Source of the DNA: Mediterraneibacter massiliensis | GTDB lineage: Bacteria > Bacillota > Clostridia > Lachnospirales > Lachnospiraceae | Assembly: GCF_001487105.1 (NCBI RefSeq) | Contig: NZ_LN913001.1 | Span: 1,916,372-1,980,371 of the forward strand | Direction of reading: 5' to 3' | DNA length: 64,000 nucleotides | Shown: in pieces, positions 17,471 through 27,513 of the stretch | How positions within the stretch are numbered: the first letter of the stretch is position 1 | Layout: every line of letters begins with the position of its first letter | Program-made: the position numbers and the translations under genes | The notes under the pieces: model-generated | The model's database searches: none | What the model saw: only the letters and a program-made list of their open reading frames with translations | What the model was told of the DNA's origin: nothing

Positions 17471-17543
17471 GCTGCCTTGGCTCAGTAGGTAGAGCGTCGC
17501 CTTGGTAAGGCGGAGGTCGGCGGTTCAAGTCCGCTAGGCAGCT
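17471..17543 (+). tRNA. tRNA-Thr (GGT)
   Basis: Complete cloverleaf: acceptor GCTGCCT/AGGCAGC, D arm GCTC/GAGC, anticodon stem TCGCC/GGCGG with loop TTGGTAA (anticodon GGT, reads ACC/ACU), T arm with TTCAAGT. CCA is not encoded. It is the only plus-strand gene in this stretch. The anticodon matches the ACC specifier proposed for the T-box at 1.9 kb. Confidence 0.95.
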
Positions 17544-17555
17544 TTTTAACAAAGA

Positions 17556-17620
17556 GGACAGTTATAAAAAGTGTGGACTCATTTCAGAATACGCATTTTT
17601 TATAACTGTCATTTTTATAT
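17556..17620 (+). terminator. Bidirectional terminator between tRNA-Thr and udp
   Basis: GACAGTTATAAAAA and its complement surround a 25-base loop; T-rich on both strands, so it can serve the tRNA (plus) and udp (minus). Confidence 0.7.
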
Positions 17621-17634
17621 ACAAAGATCTGCTT

Positions 17635-18414
17635 TTATTTTAACTTTTCTTTTTGGATCATATCCCGTATTGCCTGCACCGCAACTTTGATCGCACAATC
17701 TGTTTCATGCGCCTGCTTATTTGGAAGTCCTTGTCTTTCTCTTTCCTGATTTGCCACGACCAAAAAAACAGATCCCACTCTCACTCTTCTGTATGCTCCT
17801 ACGATGAATAATGCTGCTGATTCCATCTCTGACGCCATACACCCCATACGCAGCCATGCATTCCATTTTTCGGTCAGCTCGTAACTCACCGGATGCTTTT
17901 CCGGCTGATGCTGTCCATAAAAAGAATCCTTACATTGAACAATTCCTGTATGATAAGAAACGTTCTCCTTTTTTGCCGCCTCAACCAGAGCGTTTGTCAC
18001 CTCCAGATTTGGAACCGCTGGATACTCAACCGGCGCATATTCTTTACTCGTTCCTTCCATACGAACAGCACCCGTGGCGATTACCAGATCACCTCCGCAC
18101 ACCTCTGTCTGCATCCCGCCGCAGGTGCCTACTCTAATAAAGGTATCTGCACCGCAATTACACAATTCTTCTAGAGCGATAGAAGCAGATGGACCGCCAA
18201 TCCCGGTACTTGTCACACTTACCTTTCTTCCATCCAGTGTGCCCGTATAGGTAACAAACTCTCTGCTGTCCGCAATAAGCACAGGATTCTCAAAATATTG
18301 CGCGATCTTCTGACATCGTTTTGGATCTCCAGGAAGAATCACATACTTTCCCACATCGCCCTCTTTCAATCCAACATGATACTGAATGCCGGCTCCTTCT
18401 GTGTAGTCTACCAT
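17635..18414 (-). CDS. udp: Uridine phosphorylase
   Basis: 259 aa. Cleaves uridine (or a related nucleoside) with phosphate to uracil and ribose-1-phosphate. NP-1 family: phosphate site in [13 protein letters not shown], then [23 protein letters not shown] and the ribose site SEMESAALF. Overall it follows E. coli Udp block by block, including [18 protein letters not shown]. It is followed upstream by cdd on the same strand, giving a pyrimidine salvage pair: Cdd makes uridine and Udp splits it. A broader nucleoside phosphorylase specificity is possible. Confidence 0.9.
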   Translation of the reverse strand: MVDYTEGAGIQYHVGLKEGDVGKYVILPGDPKRCQKIAQYFENPVLIADSREFVTYTGTLDGRKVSVTSTGIGGPSASIALEELCNCGADTFIRVGTCGGMQTEVCGGDLVIATGAVRMEGTSKEYAPVEYPAVPNLEVTNALVEAAKKENVSYHTGIVQCKDSFYGQHQPEKHPVSYELTEKWNAWLRMGCMASEMESAALFIVGAYRRVRVGSVFLVVANQERERQGLPNKQAHETDCAIKVAVQAIRDMIQKEKLK

Positions 18415-18435
18415 CTTACCTTGCCCCCTTTGCTT

Positions 18436-18846
18436 TTATAAATGAAATCCCATTGGCACCAGTTCTTCTAATGTAAATATCTGATATTTCTCTTGATCCG
18501 CTGCCAGAACGATCAGAAAATCCGAGCCGCAAAATTCCAGCATAACCTGTCTGCAGACTCCGCAGGGAGGGCAAAACTCATTGGGAGTTTCGTCTTTTGG
18601 CGCCCCTACGATGCAGATCGCCCGAAATTCTTTTACCCCTTCACTGACAGCTTTAAAAAATGCAGTTCTCTCTGCGCAGTTACTCGGACTATATGCCCCA
18701 TTTTCAATATTACATCCTGTATATACTGTTCCATTTTCTGCAAGCAGCGCCGCACCTACGCAAAAATTGGAATACGGTGCATAAGAAAATTTTCTCTGCT
18801 CTAACGCACATTTGATCAGCTTCTTCACTGTCTGTTCTTCTAACAT
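18436..18846 (-). CDS. cdd: Cytidine deaminase
   Basis: 136 aa from the ATG at 18846 (GGAGGCGG site; the open frame reaches 18996 but would overlap dtd). Converts cytidine and deoxycytidine to uridine forms. The zinc site is in NCAER (catalytic Glu and first Cys) and PCGVCRQV (two Cys), with substrate motif FSYAPYSNFCVGAA. Normal tetrameric-type length. Next gene downstream is udp. Confidence 0.95.
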   Translation of the reverse strand: MLEEQTVKKLIKCALEQRKFSYAPYSNFCVGAALLAENGTVYTGCNIENGAYSPSNCAERTAFFKAVSEGVKEFRAICIVGAPKDETPNEFCPPCGVCRQVMLEFCGSDFLIVLAADQEKYQIFTLEELVPMGFHL

Positions 18847-18952
18847 ACATTCCGCCTCCAAACCTTTCTTTTTACTCAAAAATCTGAAGCCTGCTATATA
18901 CTCTATTTTCCCATCTCTGTCCTTGTTTCCCTTTGTACTGCTACCCAGTCTA

Positions 18953-19399
18953 TTACAGTTTCTCTGAATCCAGCAAAATCGTAAATGGACCGTCATTGAC
19001 CAGACTGACTTTCATCTCTGCCCCAAACTGCCCTGTCTGTACGCAGGAAATCTCTCTTTTGCATTTGTCAATGATATATTCATAAATCCGCTCTGCTTTC
19101 TCAGGGTTTCCTGCCTCTATAAAGCTTGGTCTGTTTCCCTTTTTGCAATTTGCATACAGTGTAAACTGAGAGACTAGCAAAAGACTGCCTCCTACATCCT
19201 TTAAAGATAAATTCGTCTTGCCGTTTTCATCTTCAAAGATCCGAAGTCCGATCAGTTTTTTTACAAGCTTATCTGCTGTCTCTAGTGTATCTTCTTCTGA
19301 TACGCCAATCAAGGTAAGAAAGCCTTGCTTGATCTCGCCAATCTTCTTATTTTCCACTGAAACAGACGCCTCCGTCACCCTCTGTATAACAAATCTCAC
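18953..19399 (-). CDS. dtd: D-aminoacyl-tRNA deacylase
   Basis: 148 aa, normal length. Removes D-amino acids (and mischarged Gly) from tRNAs. The signature SQFTLYA (catalytic Thr) and the C-terminal VNDGPFT are both present, with NRPSF in between. Its start overlaps the sigma factor stop by four bases, indicating translational coupling. Confidence 0.96.
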   Translation of the reverse strand: MRFVIQRVTEASVSVENKKIGEIKQGFLTLIGVSEEDTLETADKLVKKLIGLRIFEDENGKTNLSLKDVGGSLLLVSQFTLYANCKKGNRPSFIEAGNPEKAERIYEYIIDKCKREISCVQTGQFGAEMKVSLVNDGPFTILLDSEKL

Positions 19400-20019
19400 C
19401 GTATTTTCCCTCCAAACATTTTTTCCGCTTTATTTTTGATCCTTTGAAGCGCATTGTCTATCGCTTTCGGACTTTTATCTAACAATTCTGCGATCGTCCG
19501 ATAATCTGTTCCCATCAAATGCAGATATAAAACATGATTTTCCAATGTGCTTAAATTCTCTTTCAAATTCTCGATCAATGCCTCTGTATACTCTTTCCCA
19601 AAATACAATGCCTCTGGATTATTCTCCTTTTCCGGTTCGATTGTATCTATTAGAGCAAGTTTTTTTCCTTCCCCTTCTGTTTCACTCTCTTCGTACAAGG
19701 AAACATAGGAATTTAAAGGCAGATGCTTTTTCCTCTTTGATGCCTCTATTGCTGTATACATCTGCCGTGAAACGCATAATTCGGCAAAACTAAAAAATGA
19801 AGCGCCCTGAGATTCGTCAAAATCTCTTACTGCTTTGATCAGCCCGATCATGCCTTCCTGGATCAGATCCTCATTCTCTCCCCCCAGCAGATACATTGCT
19901 CGTGCTTTTTTTCTCACCATAGATTTATATTTCATCATGATAAAATCCATGATGTCATCTTCTCCTGCGCGCAGTTTTTTGATCAGCTGCTCATCTGAGA
20001 TTTTTTCATATTTTCCCAT
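19396..20019 (-). CDS. sigH: RNA polymerase sigma factor, SigH (Spo0H) type
   Basis: 207 aa. Region 2 (about residues 25-95) shows [18 protein letters not shown], the core-binding helix, then [10 protein letters not shown]. Region 4 holds [19 protein letters not shown] and [18 protein letters not shown], matching B. subtilis SigH. The ATG at 20019 has GAGGAAAA spacing; an in-frame TTG at 20040 is less likely. The location next to rlmB and mrnC is the conserved Firmicutes context of sigH. It implies sporulation or stationary-phase regulation. Confidence 0.9.
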   Translation of the reverse strand: MGKYEKISDEQLIKKLRAGEDDIMDFIMMKYKSMVRKKARAMYLLGGENEDLIQEGMIGLIKAVRDFDESQGASFFSFAELCVSRQMYTAIEASKRKKHLPLNSYVSLYEESETEGEGKKLALIDTIEPEKENNPEALYFGKEYTEALIENLKENLSTLENHVLYLHLMGTDYRTIAELLDKSPKAIDNALQRIKNKAEKMFGGKIR

Positions 20020-20040
20020 TCTTTTTTCCTCTGTTCCCAA

Positions 20041-20793
20041 TCAGGACATTCTCTGTCTGACTATCTCATAGGCGAGCACCCCTGCCGCAACAGAAGCATT
20101 CAGAGAATCAATCTCCCCTTTCATTGGAATGCTTGCTGTAAAATCACAGGTTTCCTTCACAAGACGTCCTACCCCGTCCCCTTCATTTCCAATAACCAGT
20201 CCGATCGGTCCTTTTAGATTCAGACGATACATGGATTCGCCGTCCATATCCGCACACACAAACCAGAGTCCTCTCTTTTTCAACTCCTCCATTGTCTTTA
20301 CAAGGTTTGTCACCTTTGCCACTGGTGTATAATTCAAGGCTCCCGCGGATGTTTTTGCCACTGTAGCGGTAAGACCTACCGCCCTTCTTTTCGGTATGAT
20401 AACGCCATGTGCTCCAGCCAAATTTGCGGTACGGATGATCGCACCTAGATTATGAGGGTCTTCTATATTATCCAAAAGAATAAGAAACGGATCTTCTTCC
20501 CGCTCTTGCGCTAATGCAAACATGTCCTCTATTTGCGCGTATTCATATGCTGCCGCATAGGCAACCACTCCCTGATGCTGTCCTGTCTCCGATAACTGTG
20601 CAAGTCGCTCTTTGCTGACAAACTGAAGGATAGTATCTCGCTTTTTGGCTTCCCGCACGATCGTTCTCACTGGTCCGTCCTGACAGCCGTCCAAAATAAA
20701 CACCTTGTCGATTGGTTTCCCGGAACGAAATGCCTCTAATACTGCATTGCGTCCTTCCAGTAAAAGTGTATGCTCTTTTTTCCTTTCTTCCAC
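20041..20793 (-). CDS. rlmB: 23S rRNA 2'-O-methyltransferase RlmB
   Basis: 250 aa, SPOUT/TrmH family; methylates G2251-type ribose in 23S rRNA. N-terminal substrate-binding domain starts LLEGRNAVLEAFRSG. SPOUT motifs: LLDNIEDPHNLGAIIRTA (motif 1), GLVIGNEGDGVGRLV (motif 2) and IPMKGEIDSLNASVAAGVL (motif 3, knot). The start is GTG, two bases after the mrnC stop. B. subtilis YacO is the equivalent gene in the same neighbourhood. Confidence 0.94.
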   Translation of the reverse strand: MEERKKEHTLLLEGRNAVLEAFRSGKPIDKVFILDGCQDGPVRTIVREAKKRDTILQFVSKERLAQLSETGQHQGVVAYAAAYEYAQIEDMFALAQEREEDPFLILLDNIEDPHNLGAIIRTANLAGAHGVIIPKRRAVGLTATVAKTSAGALNYTPVAKVTNLVKTMEELKKRGLWFVCADMDGESMYRLNLKGPIGLVIGNEGDGVGRLVKETCDFTASIPMKGEIDSLNASVAAGVLAYEIVRQRMS

Positions 20794-20794
20794 T

Positions 20795-21247
20795 TTAGTC
20801 TTCTCCCCTTTCCGCCAAGCTGTCCAGACCTATTTTTACGAGTTCTGTCAGTCGTTGGTATTCTTTTTTTAAATACAGATACCCCAAAAGCGCCTCAAAT
20901 CCCGTCGCCCTTCTATAATCTGTAATAGACTGATTTTTCGCGGGAGATACGGATTTTGCATTTCTCCCCCGACGATACACCGTATGTTCCTCCTGCGTCA
21001 AGTGTTCCTGCATTTTACGCATCATTAGAGACTGCGTGGACGCCTGCACGTATGCGCTCGTATCTTCGTGCATTTTATGCACCTGCCTGTTTCCTGCGCT
21101 CACGATCCAACTCTTGATGATCAGATCGTATATACAATCGCCAATATAAGCAAGTACAAGAGGAGAGTAGGTTTCTGCCTCCATCTCTTCTATATTAAAC
21201 ATCTTCTCTATATAGTAATCCAGGCCTTTTTCTACGCTCTTTTCCAT
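20795..21247 (-). CDS. mrnC: Mini-ribonuclease III
   Basis: 150 aa, RNase III catalytic domain without a dsRNA-binding domain; matures 23S rRNA ends. Seen: [16 protein letters not shown] with the catalytic Asp, a YVQASTQS helix, RRGRNAKS and [12 protein letters not shown] with the second acidic site. Its start overlaps the 3' end of cysS by 16 bases, the usual cysS-mrnC arrangement. Confidence 0.95.
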   Translation of the reverse strand: MEKSVEKGLDYYIEKMFNIEEMEAETYSPLVLAYIGDCIYDLIIKSWIVSAGNRQVHKMHEDTSAYVQASTQSLMMRKMQEHLTQEEHTVYRRGRNAKSVSPAKNQSITDYRRATGFEALLGYLYLKKEYQRLTELVKIGLDSLAERGED

Positions 21248-22638
21248 TTTACTCCTTCTCTTGTATCTTCTAAAATAATTCCTTTTGCAAGCAGTGTATC
21301 TCTGATTTCATCTGCACGTGCAAAGTTTCGCTCTTTTCTTGCAGCCTGTCTCTCCGCGATCAAAGCCTCTATCTCTGTGTCCAGTACTTCTTCCTTCTTC
21401 TCAACCACGATTCCAAGCACGTCTGTGAGAGCTGTCAGTCTGCCAAGAAGGGCTTCCAAATATTCGGCTGAACTCTCCACATTCGCAGTCGTATTCGCGT
21501 ATTTCACCAATTCGAATACCGATGCGATCGCATCCGCCGTATTAAAATCATCATCCATCGCCTTCTCAAAGCTTTCTGCATACTGTCCGCTTTCAGAAAA
21601 CGCTTCTTCTTCTGCCGCAGACATACTTTCTACTTTTGCATTTTTCTTTAAAAAACGCAAATTCTCCGCTGCCGTCACGATTCTGTCCAGACCGCTTTTA
21701 GCGGCTTCCATCAGATCCGCGCTGAAGTTCAAAGGACTTCTGTAATGCGCGCTCAGCATAAAAAACCGCAGGATCTGCAGATCATATTGTTCACTGATTT
21801 CTCTTACGGTAAAGAAATTTCCGAGAGATTTAGACATTTTACGGTTATCGATATTCAAAAAAGCATTGTGCAGCCAATATTTCGCAAATTCTTTTCCATT
21901 TGCCGCCTCACTCTGCGCGATCTCATTTTCATGGTGTGGAAATACAAGATCCTCACCACCTGCATGTATATCGATCTGTTCCCCTAAGTATTTCTTTGAC
22001 ATCTCAGAACACTCGATATGCCATCCCGGACGTCCTTCTCCCCATGGTGATTCCCAGGCAGGTTCTCCTTCTTTTTTCGGTTTCCACAGCACAAAATCAA
22101 GAGAATCTTCCTTCTCATCTTCTCCGGTCACGAGAAGAGAACGTCCGCCCGACTGAAGATCATCCAGATTTTTATGTGACAATTTCCCATACTCCTTAAA
22201 CTTGCGTGTCCGATAATAAACTGTTCCATTCTTCTCATATGCATATCCCTTCTCAATGAGCGTCTGGATCATATCGATCATCCCGCCGATTTCTTCTGTT
22301 GCCAGTGGATTTTTCGTCGCCGGTTTAATATTCATCCCATCCATGTCTTTTTTACACTCCGCAATATAACGCTTCGAGATTTCTTCTGCCGTTACACCTT
22401 CTTCTATTGCCTTTTTAATGATCTTGTCATCTACATCTGTAAAATTTGACACAAAATTCACATCATATCCTTTATATTCAAAATATCTGCGTACTGTATC
22501 AAAGACGATCATCGGTCTTGCATTCCCGATATGGATAAAATTGTAGACTGTCGGTCCGCATACATACATCTTTACCTTTCCCTCCTCCAAGGGAACAAAT
22601 TCTTCTTTTTGTTTTGACATCGTATTATACAGCTTCAT
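21232..22638 (-). CDS. cysS: Cysteinyl-tRNA synthetase
   Basis: 468 aa, normal length. Class I synthetase: [18 protein letters not shown] (zinc Cys and HIGH motif), WHIECSEM and [20 protein letters not shown] (zinc ligands), KMSKSLGNF. The DALR-type helical domain and C-terminal [14 protein letters not shown] tail are complete. It follows cysE by one base, so both are under the T-box at 23.5 kb. Confidence 0.97.
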   Translation of the reverse strand: MKLYNTMSKQKEEFVPLEEGKVKMYVCGPTVYNFIHIGNARPMIVFDTVRRYFEYKGYDVNFVSNFTDVDDKIIKKAIEEGVTAEEISKRYIAECKKDMDGMNIKPATKNPLATEEIGGMIDMIQTLIEKGYAYEKNGTVYYRTRKFKEYGKLSHKNLDDLQSGGRSLLVTGEDEKEDSLDFVLWKPKKEGEPAWESPWGEGRPGWHIECSEMSKKYLGEQIDIHAGGEDLVFPHHENEIAQSEAANGKEFAKYWLHNAFLNIDNRKMSKSLGNFFTVREISEQYDLQILRFFMLSAHYRSPLNFSADLMEAAKSGLDRIVTAAENLRFLKKNAKVESMSAAEEEAFSESGQYAESFEKAMDDDFNTADAIASVFELVKYANTTANVESSAEYLEALLGRLTALTDVLGIVVEKKEEVLDTEIEALIAERQAARKERNFARADEIRDTLLAKGIILEDTREGVKWKRA

Positions 22639-22639
22639 C

Positions 22640-23368
22640 TTATATCTCCTCTCTTTTTTCTTCTATTTTTATCTTTGTCGTTTTTTCCTGTCCGCACTCA
22701 TAGCCATCCTCTTCCATACATTTCATCTTTTTCAACATTTCGATAAGCTGGCTGTGCATTTTTTCGTTATCTGCCTGCAGCGAATGAATATCGTTTAAAA
22801 CTGGATCCGGCAGATGGATCTGATCCATATCGCTTCGCGGGACTTTCTTATTCCCCATCCGCACAACGCGTCCCGGTACTCCCACAACAGTACAGTTCGG
22901 CGGCACTTCTTCCAATACGACCGATCCAGCCCCAATCTTCGAATTCTCTCCAATAGTAAAAGACCCTAAGATCTTGGCTCCGGCGCTGACCATCACATTA
23001 TCCTCAAGCGTAGGATGCCGTTTTCCCTGTTCTTTTCCGGTTCCTCCAAGCGTCACTCCCTGATAGAGTGTCACATTATCGCCTATGATCGTCGTCTCAC
23101 CAATGATGACGCCGCTCCCATGATCGATAAACAGTCCTTTCCCAATCGTCGCTCCGGGGTGTATCTCGATCCCGGTTTTTCTTGCTGCCCGCTGCGAGAT
23201 CCATCTCGCCAAAAAATAATGCTTTTTCAGATATAATTTATGTGCCACACGGTATCTGAGGATCACTTTAAAACTCGGATACAGCAATACCTCCATATTT
23301 GATTTGATCGCAGGGTCACGTTCTCTTATGACCTGAATTTCTTCCCTGATATAAGATATAATTCCCAC
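22640..23368 (-). CDS. cysE: Serine O-acetyltransferase
   Basis: 242 aa. Makes O-acetylserine from serine and acetyl-CoA, the first step of cysteine synthesis. The N-terminal helical part leads into left-handed beta-helix hexapeptide repeats ([51 protein letters not shown]). The start is GTG with a GGAGG site nine bases upstream. The C-terminus is longer than in E. coli and ends in Ile (KREEI), the residue that in known systems inserts into the CysK active site. Controlled by the cysteine-type T-box. Confidence 0.94.
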   Translation of the reverse strand: MGIISYIREEIQVIRERDPAIKSNMEVLLYPSFKVILRYRVAHKLYLKKHYFLARWISQRAARKTGIEIHPGATIGKGLFIDHGSGVIIGETTIIGDNVTLYQGVTLGGTGKEQGKRHPTLEDNVMVSAGAKILGSFTIGENSKIGAGSVVLEEVPPNCTVVGVPGRVVRMGNKKVPRSDMDQIHLPDPVLNDIHSLQADNEKMHSQLIEMLKKMKCMEEDGYECGQEKTTKIKIEEKREEI

Positions 23369-23454
23369 CTGAAAGCCTCCTTATATTTCTATTTTATGTA
23401 TACATCTATCCAGCGCATCTATATCGCAGAATGTTTCAAAAAACTTCCTGCGAT

Positions 23455-23490
23455 ATAAAAAGACCCCGTCTCATCTAGAGACGAAGTCTT
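23455..23490 (-). terminator. Terminator of the cysteine T-box
   Basis: 13-bp interrupted stem with a six-base loop and T's, minus strand, immediately after the T-box core. Confidence 0.85.
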
Positions 23491-23715
23491 TCCGCGGTTC
23501 CACTCTATTAAAAGAATCTCTTCTTTCACTTTCTGACATGTAACGTATGTCTGTTACGTACCCCGCTACCAGGAACCCCCTTCGCAGAATCAGCTCCCGA
23601 ATGCACTTCGCACGCCCTCCCCTTAAGACTGCTTTCAGCCGGCGACAATCTCTCTCTGACAGCTTCAGGTATGCTACTCTTTTCGTTCTCAGCCTTTTTC
23701 CGATTTTTCGAATAT
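23455..23715 (-). promoter_or_regulatory. T-box riboswitch leader, probably cysteine-specific
   Basis: Minus strand. Core AGAGTGGAACCGCGGA at 23506-23491, then a terminator (AAGACttCGTCTC pairing with GAGACGgGGTCTT, T tail, 23490-23455). A candidate TGC (Cys) specifier is at 23605-23603; another TGC is at 23612-23610. It controls cysE-cysS, so synthesis and charging rise together when tRNA-Cys is uncharged. Confidence 0.88.
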
Positions 23716-23721
23716 AGATAT

Positions 23722-23750
23722 ATATTATGCAAAATCCGACAATTTGTCAA
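23722..23750 (-). promoter_or_regulatory. Promoter of the cysE-cysS T-box leader
   Basis: TTGACA 23750-23745, 17-base spacer, TAATAT 23727-23722. Confidence 0.82.
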
Positions 23751-23827
23751 CCTGATTTTCCTCTTTGCCGCACCCATACCTACCGCAGGATCTGCCTGTA
23801 CTTTTCTGTATTCATCTCTCTGGTTTC

Positions 23828-24958
23828 CTATACGATCTCATTTAAATATATCCTGCGCAGTATACACAATTTTCCAAGTTCCTCCTCCAGATGTGCACTG
23901 AGTATCACTCCCTCTTCTTGCTTTATTTCTTCCAGCGTACGGTATCCGAACAAAAAGGAAGTAAGGGAGGCAATCGGCAGTACACCTTCTGAATCCTCTG
24001 TCTCCGTGACTGTCAGCATATCCTCTCCTTCCCGGCTGTGTATTTTCCATACGCGGCTGTTTTTTACAAGGATTGGGTCGATCACGGCAAAAGAACACGA
24101 CACACGCTCGTTTTTTTTCACTTTCAATACGCCAAGCAGACTTTCCAGATGAAGGATACGTGCCATAATGACAGGCTTCTGCCTTACAGCCAACGTTTCC
24201 GCGCATGCATAAAGGACTGCCTTTGGTTCTCCATCTTTGCGAAGCTGTGCGGCCGCTTTTAAAAATTCCATTTCCCAGCCCGGCAGGTAAAGCGGTTCTC
24301 TGATCTCCAGTTTTTCCTCTCTTGCATAGGCAAACATCCCGCAGATCCTTCCGGCATCCTTCATAAGGCAGACACCGCCATTTTCACTTTGCTGTTCTAG
24401 GATCATTGTCTGATAATACGCCGCATCCCGCACGGCGCATACCTGATGTTCCGCCTTAAAATACGCTGCAAAAAACGCTGCCATGTCTTCTGCATCTGCT
24501 ATAGATGCCTCCGTGACTTCCGCCTGAAGATTTCCCTCTGTCCCGTTTGTCTCTCCAATATTCTGCTTATAGATAAAGCGAAAATCATAGGGGGTATAAA
24601 TTGCCTCCGCCGCCGGCATCAAAAATGTAAATGGCTCTTTTCTCCGATACATATCTTCCATTGTTCTGTACAGAAGCTTTCTCATATACCCTTTGCCTCT
24701 ATATGCCTTCTCCGTAGACACCGCAACAATATAATGGCACAAAAATTCTCTGTCCTCAACCTGCACGGTATATGGATTCAAGTGTATCATGGAGCGGATA
24801 TATTCTTTCTCTTCTATCACATAGATTTCATTTTCTCTGGCTTTTATAAAATAATAATAGTCCAAAAATGCTTTCGTATCTTCTGCAAAAACCTTTTCCC
24901 ACAGTCCTCTCGTCCGTTTATGTTCTTTTTGTTCCAGCTTTCTTAAAACTATATCCAT
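23828..24958 (-). CDS. Eis-like GNAT acetyltransferase
   Basis: 376 aa from the ATG at 24958 (GGAG seven bases upstream; the open frame reaches 25009 into ispF's end). The N-terminal GNAT domain shows IVAVSTEKAYRGKGYMRKLL, the acetyl-CoA binding motif A, followed by PFTFLMPAAEAIYTPYDFRF. A second degenerate GNAT half and a C-terminal sterol-carrier-like domain (about the last 100 residues) give the Eis layout. Eis enzymes acetylate amines such as aminoglycosides or protein lysines; the substrate here is unknown. It sits 10 bases downstream of ispF. Confidence 0.82.
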   Translation of the reverse strand: MDIVLRKLEQKEHKRTRGLWEKVFAEDTKAFLDYYYFIKARENEIYVIEEKEYIRSMIHLNPYTVQVEDREFLCHYIVAVSTEKAYRGKGYMRKLLYRTMEDMYRRKEPFTFLMPAAEAIYTPYDFRFIYKQNIGETNGTEGNLQAEVTEASIADAEDMAAFFAAYFKAEHQVCAVRDAAYYQTMILEQQSENGGVCLMKDAGRICGMFAYAREEKLEIREPLYLPGWEMEFLKAAAQLRKDGEPKAVLYACAETLAVRQKPVIMARILHLESLLGVLKVKKNERVSCSFAVIDPILVKNSRVWKIHSREGEDMLTVTETEDSEGVLPIASLTSFLFGYRTLEEIKQEEGVILSAHLEEELGKLCILRRIYLNEIV

Positions 24959-24968
24959 CTCCAGACTC

Positions 24969-25520
24969 CTAAACAGATTTTTCCCGCATACAGCCACTGC
25001 ACCCTGCACACTTTTCTATTTCTGTCACATCATAACTCGCATAGTTCCTATACTTTTCCAGCGCGCATACAGCCTGGGCAGAAATTCCTTCTCCACTTCC
25101 GGTAAAGCCAAGGCCTTCTTCCGTTGTTGCTTTCACATTGATCTGCTCTGTTTCTATTTTTAGCGCATCCGACATATTTTTCCGCATCTGCTCGATAAAA
25201 GGACGCATTTTAGGCTTCTGAGCAATGATCGTCGCATCAATATTCTCTATCAGATACCCCTTCTCATCCAACATTTCCCCCACATACCGCAAAAGTATCA
25301 TACTGGAGATTCCTTTGTAGTGTGCATCCGTATCCGGAAAATGTTTCCCGATATCTCCCAATGCCGCTGCTCCCAATAAAGCGTCCATCACCGCATGGAC
25401 AAGCACGTCTGCGTCAGAATGTCCCAACAGCCCTTTCTCATATGGAATTTCCACGCCGCCCAAGATCAATTTTCTGCCTTCCGTCAATTTATGGACATCA
25501 TATCCCATTCCAACTCTCAT
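24969..25520 (-). CDS. ispF: 2-C-methyl-D-erythritol 2,4-cyclodiphosphate synthase
   Basis: 183 aa. MEP pathway of isoprenoid synthesis: cyclises CDP-ME 2-phosphate. Seen: GMGYDVHKL (zinc Asp/His), [23 protein letters not shown] and the cap [17 protein letters not shown]. The normal domain ends near residue 157; about 25 further residues carry CAGCSGC, an unusual cysteine tail not needed for the known reaction. No ispD is adjacent. Confidence 0.95.
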   Translation of the reverse strand: MRVGMGYDVHKLTEGRKLILGGVEIPYEKGLLGHSDADVLVHAVMDALLGAAALGDIGKHFPDTDAHYKGISSMILLRYVGEMLDEKGYLIENIDATIIAQKPKMRPFIEQMRKNMSDALKIETEQINVKATTEEGLGFTGSGEGISAQAVCALEKYRNYASYDVTEIEKCAGCSGCMREKSV

Positions 25521-25523
25521 ATT

Positions 25524-25952
25524 CTATTTCTCCTCGTAATCTGCTTCTAAGTCTTCCGACTGCTCCGGTTCTCTGACTTTCTCTTTTATTTCTTTCTCGT
25601 CCTTTTCTTCTTTCGCTTCTGTCTCTTTTTTCTTTTCCTCTTCTTTTTCCTCTTCTTTTTCCTCTGTCTGTACCAAGTGATCTCTCAAAGTTTTTTCCTT
25701 TGTTTCTGCAGTCTCATAAACCTCCGGCTGCTGCTCGCTTTCCCTTTCTGCCTTTTGTTCTTTTAGTATCTCTCTTAGCGCACCTATAGCAAACCATACT
25801 CCTACAGCAATAAACAGCACGCCCATCACGATATTAAAAAGTTCATTGGTCGGCTTATTCTGGATCGTCTCCGACACAAGCTGCACACCAAGATATGCCA
25901 GATATGCGCCTGCTATGATCCGAAATATATTTCCTGCCCGATTGTTTCTCAT
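25524..25952 (-). CDS. Two-helix membrane protein with charged coiled-coil tail
   Basis: 142 aa. Two hydrophobic segments (about residues 8-26 and 38-60) are followed by about 75 residues of Glu/Lys-rich low-complexity sequence, likely a cytoplasmic helix or coiled coil. GGAGG site before ATG. It precedes ispF by three bases, so it is probably cotranscribed. No family recognised. Confidence 0.68.
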   Translation of the reverse strand: MRNNRAGNIFRIIAGAYLAYLGVQLVSETIQNKPTNELFNIVMGVLFIAVGVWFAIGALREILKEQKAERESEQQPEVYETAETKEKTLRDHLVQTEEKEEEKEEEKKKETEAKEEKDEKEIKEKVREPEQSEDLEADYEEK

Positions 25953-26049
25953 CTCTTTTATCCTCCATAGTCAAAGATTTTTATCTCTTAGTTTTAGATT
26001 TTACCATACTCTGGGCATAAATACTACCCTGCCTTACTTGACTATCTAG

Positions 26050-26086
26050 AAAAAGCTGCTGTACCAAATCGGTACAACAGCTTTCC
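26050..26086 (-). terminator. Terminator of the tRNA-Val/tRNA-Met operon
   Basis: Minus strand: AAGCTGTTGTACC, five-base loop, GGTACAGCAGCTT, then T's. The stem is nearly perfect. Confidence 0.9.
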
Positions 26087-26092
26087 TTCTAG

Positions 26093-26166
26093 TAGCGGAA
26101 ACTGGATTTGAACCAGCGACACCACGGGTATGAACCGTGTGCTCTAGCCAACTGAGCTATTCCGCC
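26093..26166 (-). tRNA. tRNA-Met (CAT)
   Basis: 74-nt cloverleaf: acceptor GGCGGAA/TTCCGCT, D arm GCTC/GAGC, anticodon stem CACGG/CCGTG with loop TTCATAC (anticodon CAT), T loop TTCAAAT. It is the elongator type: it starts with GGCGG, with no unpaired first base or GGG/CCC initiator stem. Its CAT anticodon could alternatively be a lysidine-modified Ile tRNA. Confidence 0.9.
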
Positions 26167-26182
26167 ATATTTAATTAATATA

Positions 26183-26255
26183 TGGGGCCTATAGGGCTCG
26201 AACCTATGACCCTCTGCTTGTAAGGCAGATGCTCTCCCAGCTGAGCTAAGACCCC
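26183..26255 (-). tRNA. tRNA-Val (TAC)
   Basis: 73-nt cloverleaf: acceptor GGGGTCT/AGGCCCC, D arm GCTC/GAGC, anticodon stem TCTGC/GCAGA with loop CTTACAA (anticodon TAC), T arm ATAGG/CCTAT. First gene of a two-tRNA operon with tRNA-Met 16 bases downstream. Confidence 0.95.
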
Positions 26256-26308
26256 ATATCCTTGTATCGTAGGCTTGGATGCTTTTTCCACCCGCAACCT
26301 GCTTTGCT

Positions 26309-26338
26309 ATTATACTATCAAATTCCCCTGGATGTCAA
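26309..26338 (-). promoter_or_regulatory. Promoter of the tRNA-Val/tRNA-Met operon
   Basis: TTGACA 26338-26333, 18-base spacer, TATAAT 26314-26309, both consensus; a strong stable-RNA promoter. Confidence 0.85.
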
Positions 26339-26409
26339 CACTTTTTTTAAATAAATTTTTAAAATTTTTCAAACAATTTTATCAATTCACTTTTTCACCA
26401 AGATAAAAC

Positions 26410-27483
26410 TTACTCTTCATTCATATTTGCCAGTTTAGCCGCTTGGTCTGCCGCGATCAGACTATCTATGATCTCGTCCAGATCACCGTTTAAAATCGTG
26501 TCCAACTTGTGCAGTGTCAGTTTTATCCTATGATCCGTGACGCGTCCCTGTGGGAAATTATAAGTACGAATCTTTTCAGAACGGTCTCCTGTCCCAATCT
26601 GGCTGCGGCGTGCCTCTGCCTCGGATGCCTGCTGCTTCTCCATTTCCAGATCATACAGTTTAGAGCGCAGCAATCTGAATGCTTTCTCTTTATTTTGAAG
26701 CTGCGACTTCTCTGTCTGACTATAGATTACAATCCCAGTAGGATAATGCGTCAGACGCACTGCAGAATCTGTCGTATTGACACACTGCCCTCCATTTCCG
26801 GAAGCCCTCATAACATCGATCCGGATATCTTTCTCGTCAATAACGACATCTACTTCCTCTGCTTCCGGCATGATCGCCACCGTTACTGTAGAAGTATGGA
26901 TTCTCCCGCCGCTTTCTGTCTCCGGCACACGCTGCACACGATGTACCCCGCTTTCATATTTTAGTCGTGAATACGCTCCTTGTCCTGTGATCATAAATAC
27001 ACATTCTTTGAACCCGCCGATCCCATTTTCATTCAGAGAGATCAATTCTGTTCTCCATCTGCGGTCCTCTGCATAATGTACATACATACGATAGATTTCC
27101 GCTGCGAAAAGAGCCGCCTCATCGCCGCCTGCACCTGCACGTATCTCTACGATAACATTTTTCTCATCATTCGGATCTTTGGGAAGCAGAAGGATCTTTA
27201 ATTCTTTTTCTAATTCCTCTACTCTCGTCTTAGATTCATTCAATTCTTCTTTCGCAAGTTCCCGCAGTTCCTCATCTGCTTCTTCCTCCAGCATAAACAG
27301 ACTGTCTTCGATATTCTGCTTACATTGTTTGTATTCTCTATATGCCTCTACAATCGGAGCCAGATCGCTTTGTTCTTTCATCAGTCTGCGGAAACGTTCC
27401 GGATCATCTGCCACTCCAGGTTCCTGCAGTTCTCCCATAATTTCCTCATAACGGATTACCAAATCCTCCAATTTGTCAAACAT
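26410..27483 (-). CDS. prfA: Peptide chain release factor 1
   Basis: 357 aa. Recognises UAA/UAG and triggers peptide release. The GGQ motif lies in [11 protein letters not shown], followed by [11 protein letters not shown]. The domain 2 recognition loop carries the RF1-type PxT signature. AAAGGA site before ATG. It sits last in the rpmE-DUF1385-prmC-prfA operon, next to its own modifier PrmC. Confidence 0.97.
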   Translation of the reverse strand: MFDKLEDLVIRYEEIMGELQEPGVADDPERFRRLMKEQSDLAPIVEAYREYKQCKQNIEDSLFMLEEEADEELRELAKEELNESKTRVEELEKELKILLLPKDPNDEKNVIVEIRAGAGGDEAALFAAEIYRMYVHYAEDRRWRTELISLNENGIGGFKECVFMITGQGAYSRLKYESGVHRVQRVPETESGGRIHTSTVTVAIMPEAEEVDVVIDEKDIRIDVMRASGNGGQCVNTTDSAVRLTHYPTGIVIYSQTEKSQLQNKEKAFRLLRSKLYDLEMEKQQASEAEARRSQIGTGDRSEKIRTYNFPQGRVTDHRIKLTLHKLDTILNGDLDEIIDSLIAADQAAKLANMNEE

Positions 27484-27513
27484 CTTTTTCTATCCTTTCT
27501 ACCATTACTCACT

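Noticed and set aside
21068..21745. 225-codon frame opposite mrnC/cysS
   Set aside because: Ser/Ala/Phe-rich antisense product of two firmly identified genes.
26093..26255. Possible attachment site or integrated element at the tRNA pair
   Set aside because: No integrase and no direct repeat of a tRNA 3' end nearby; the flanks are housekeeping genes.
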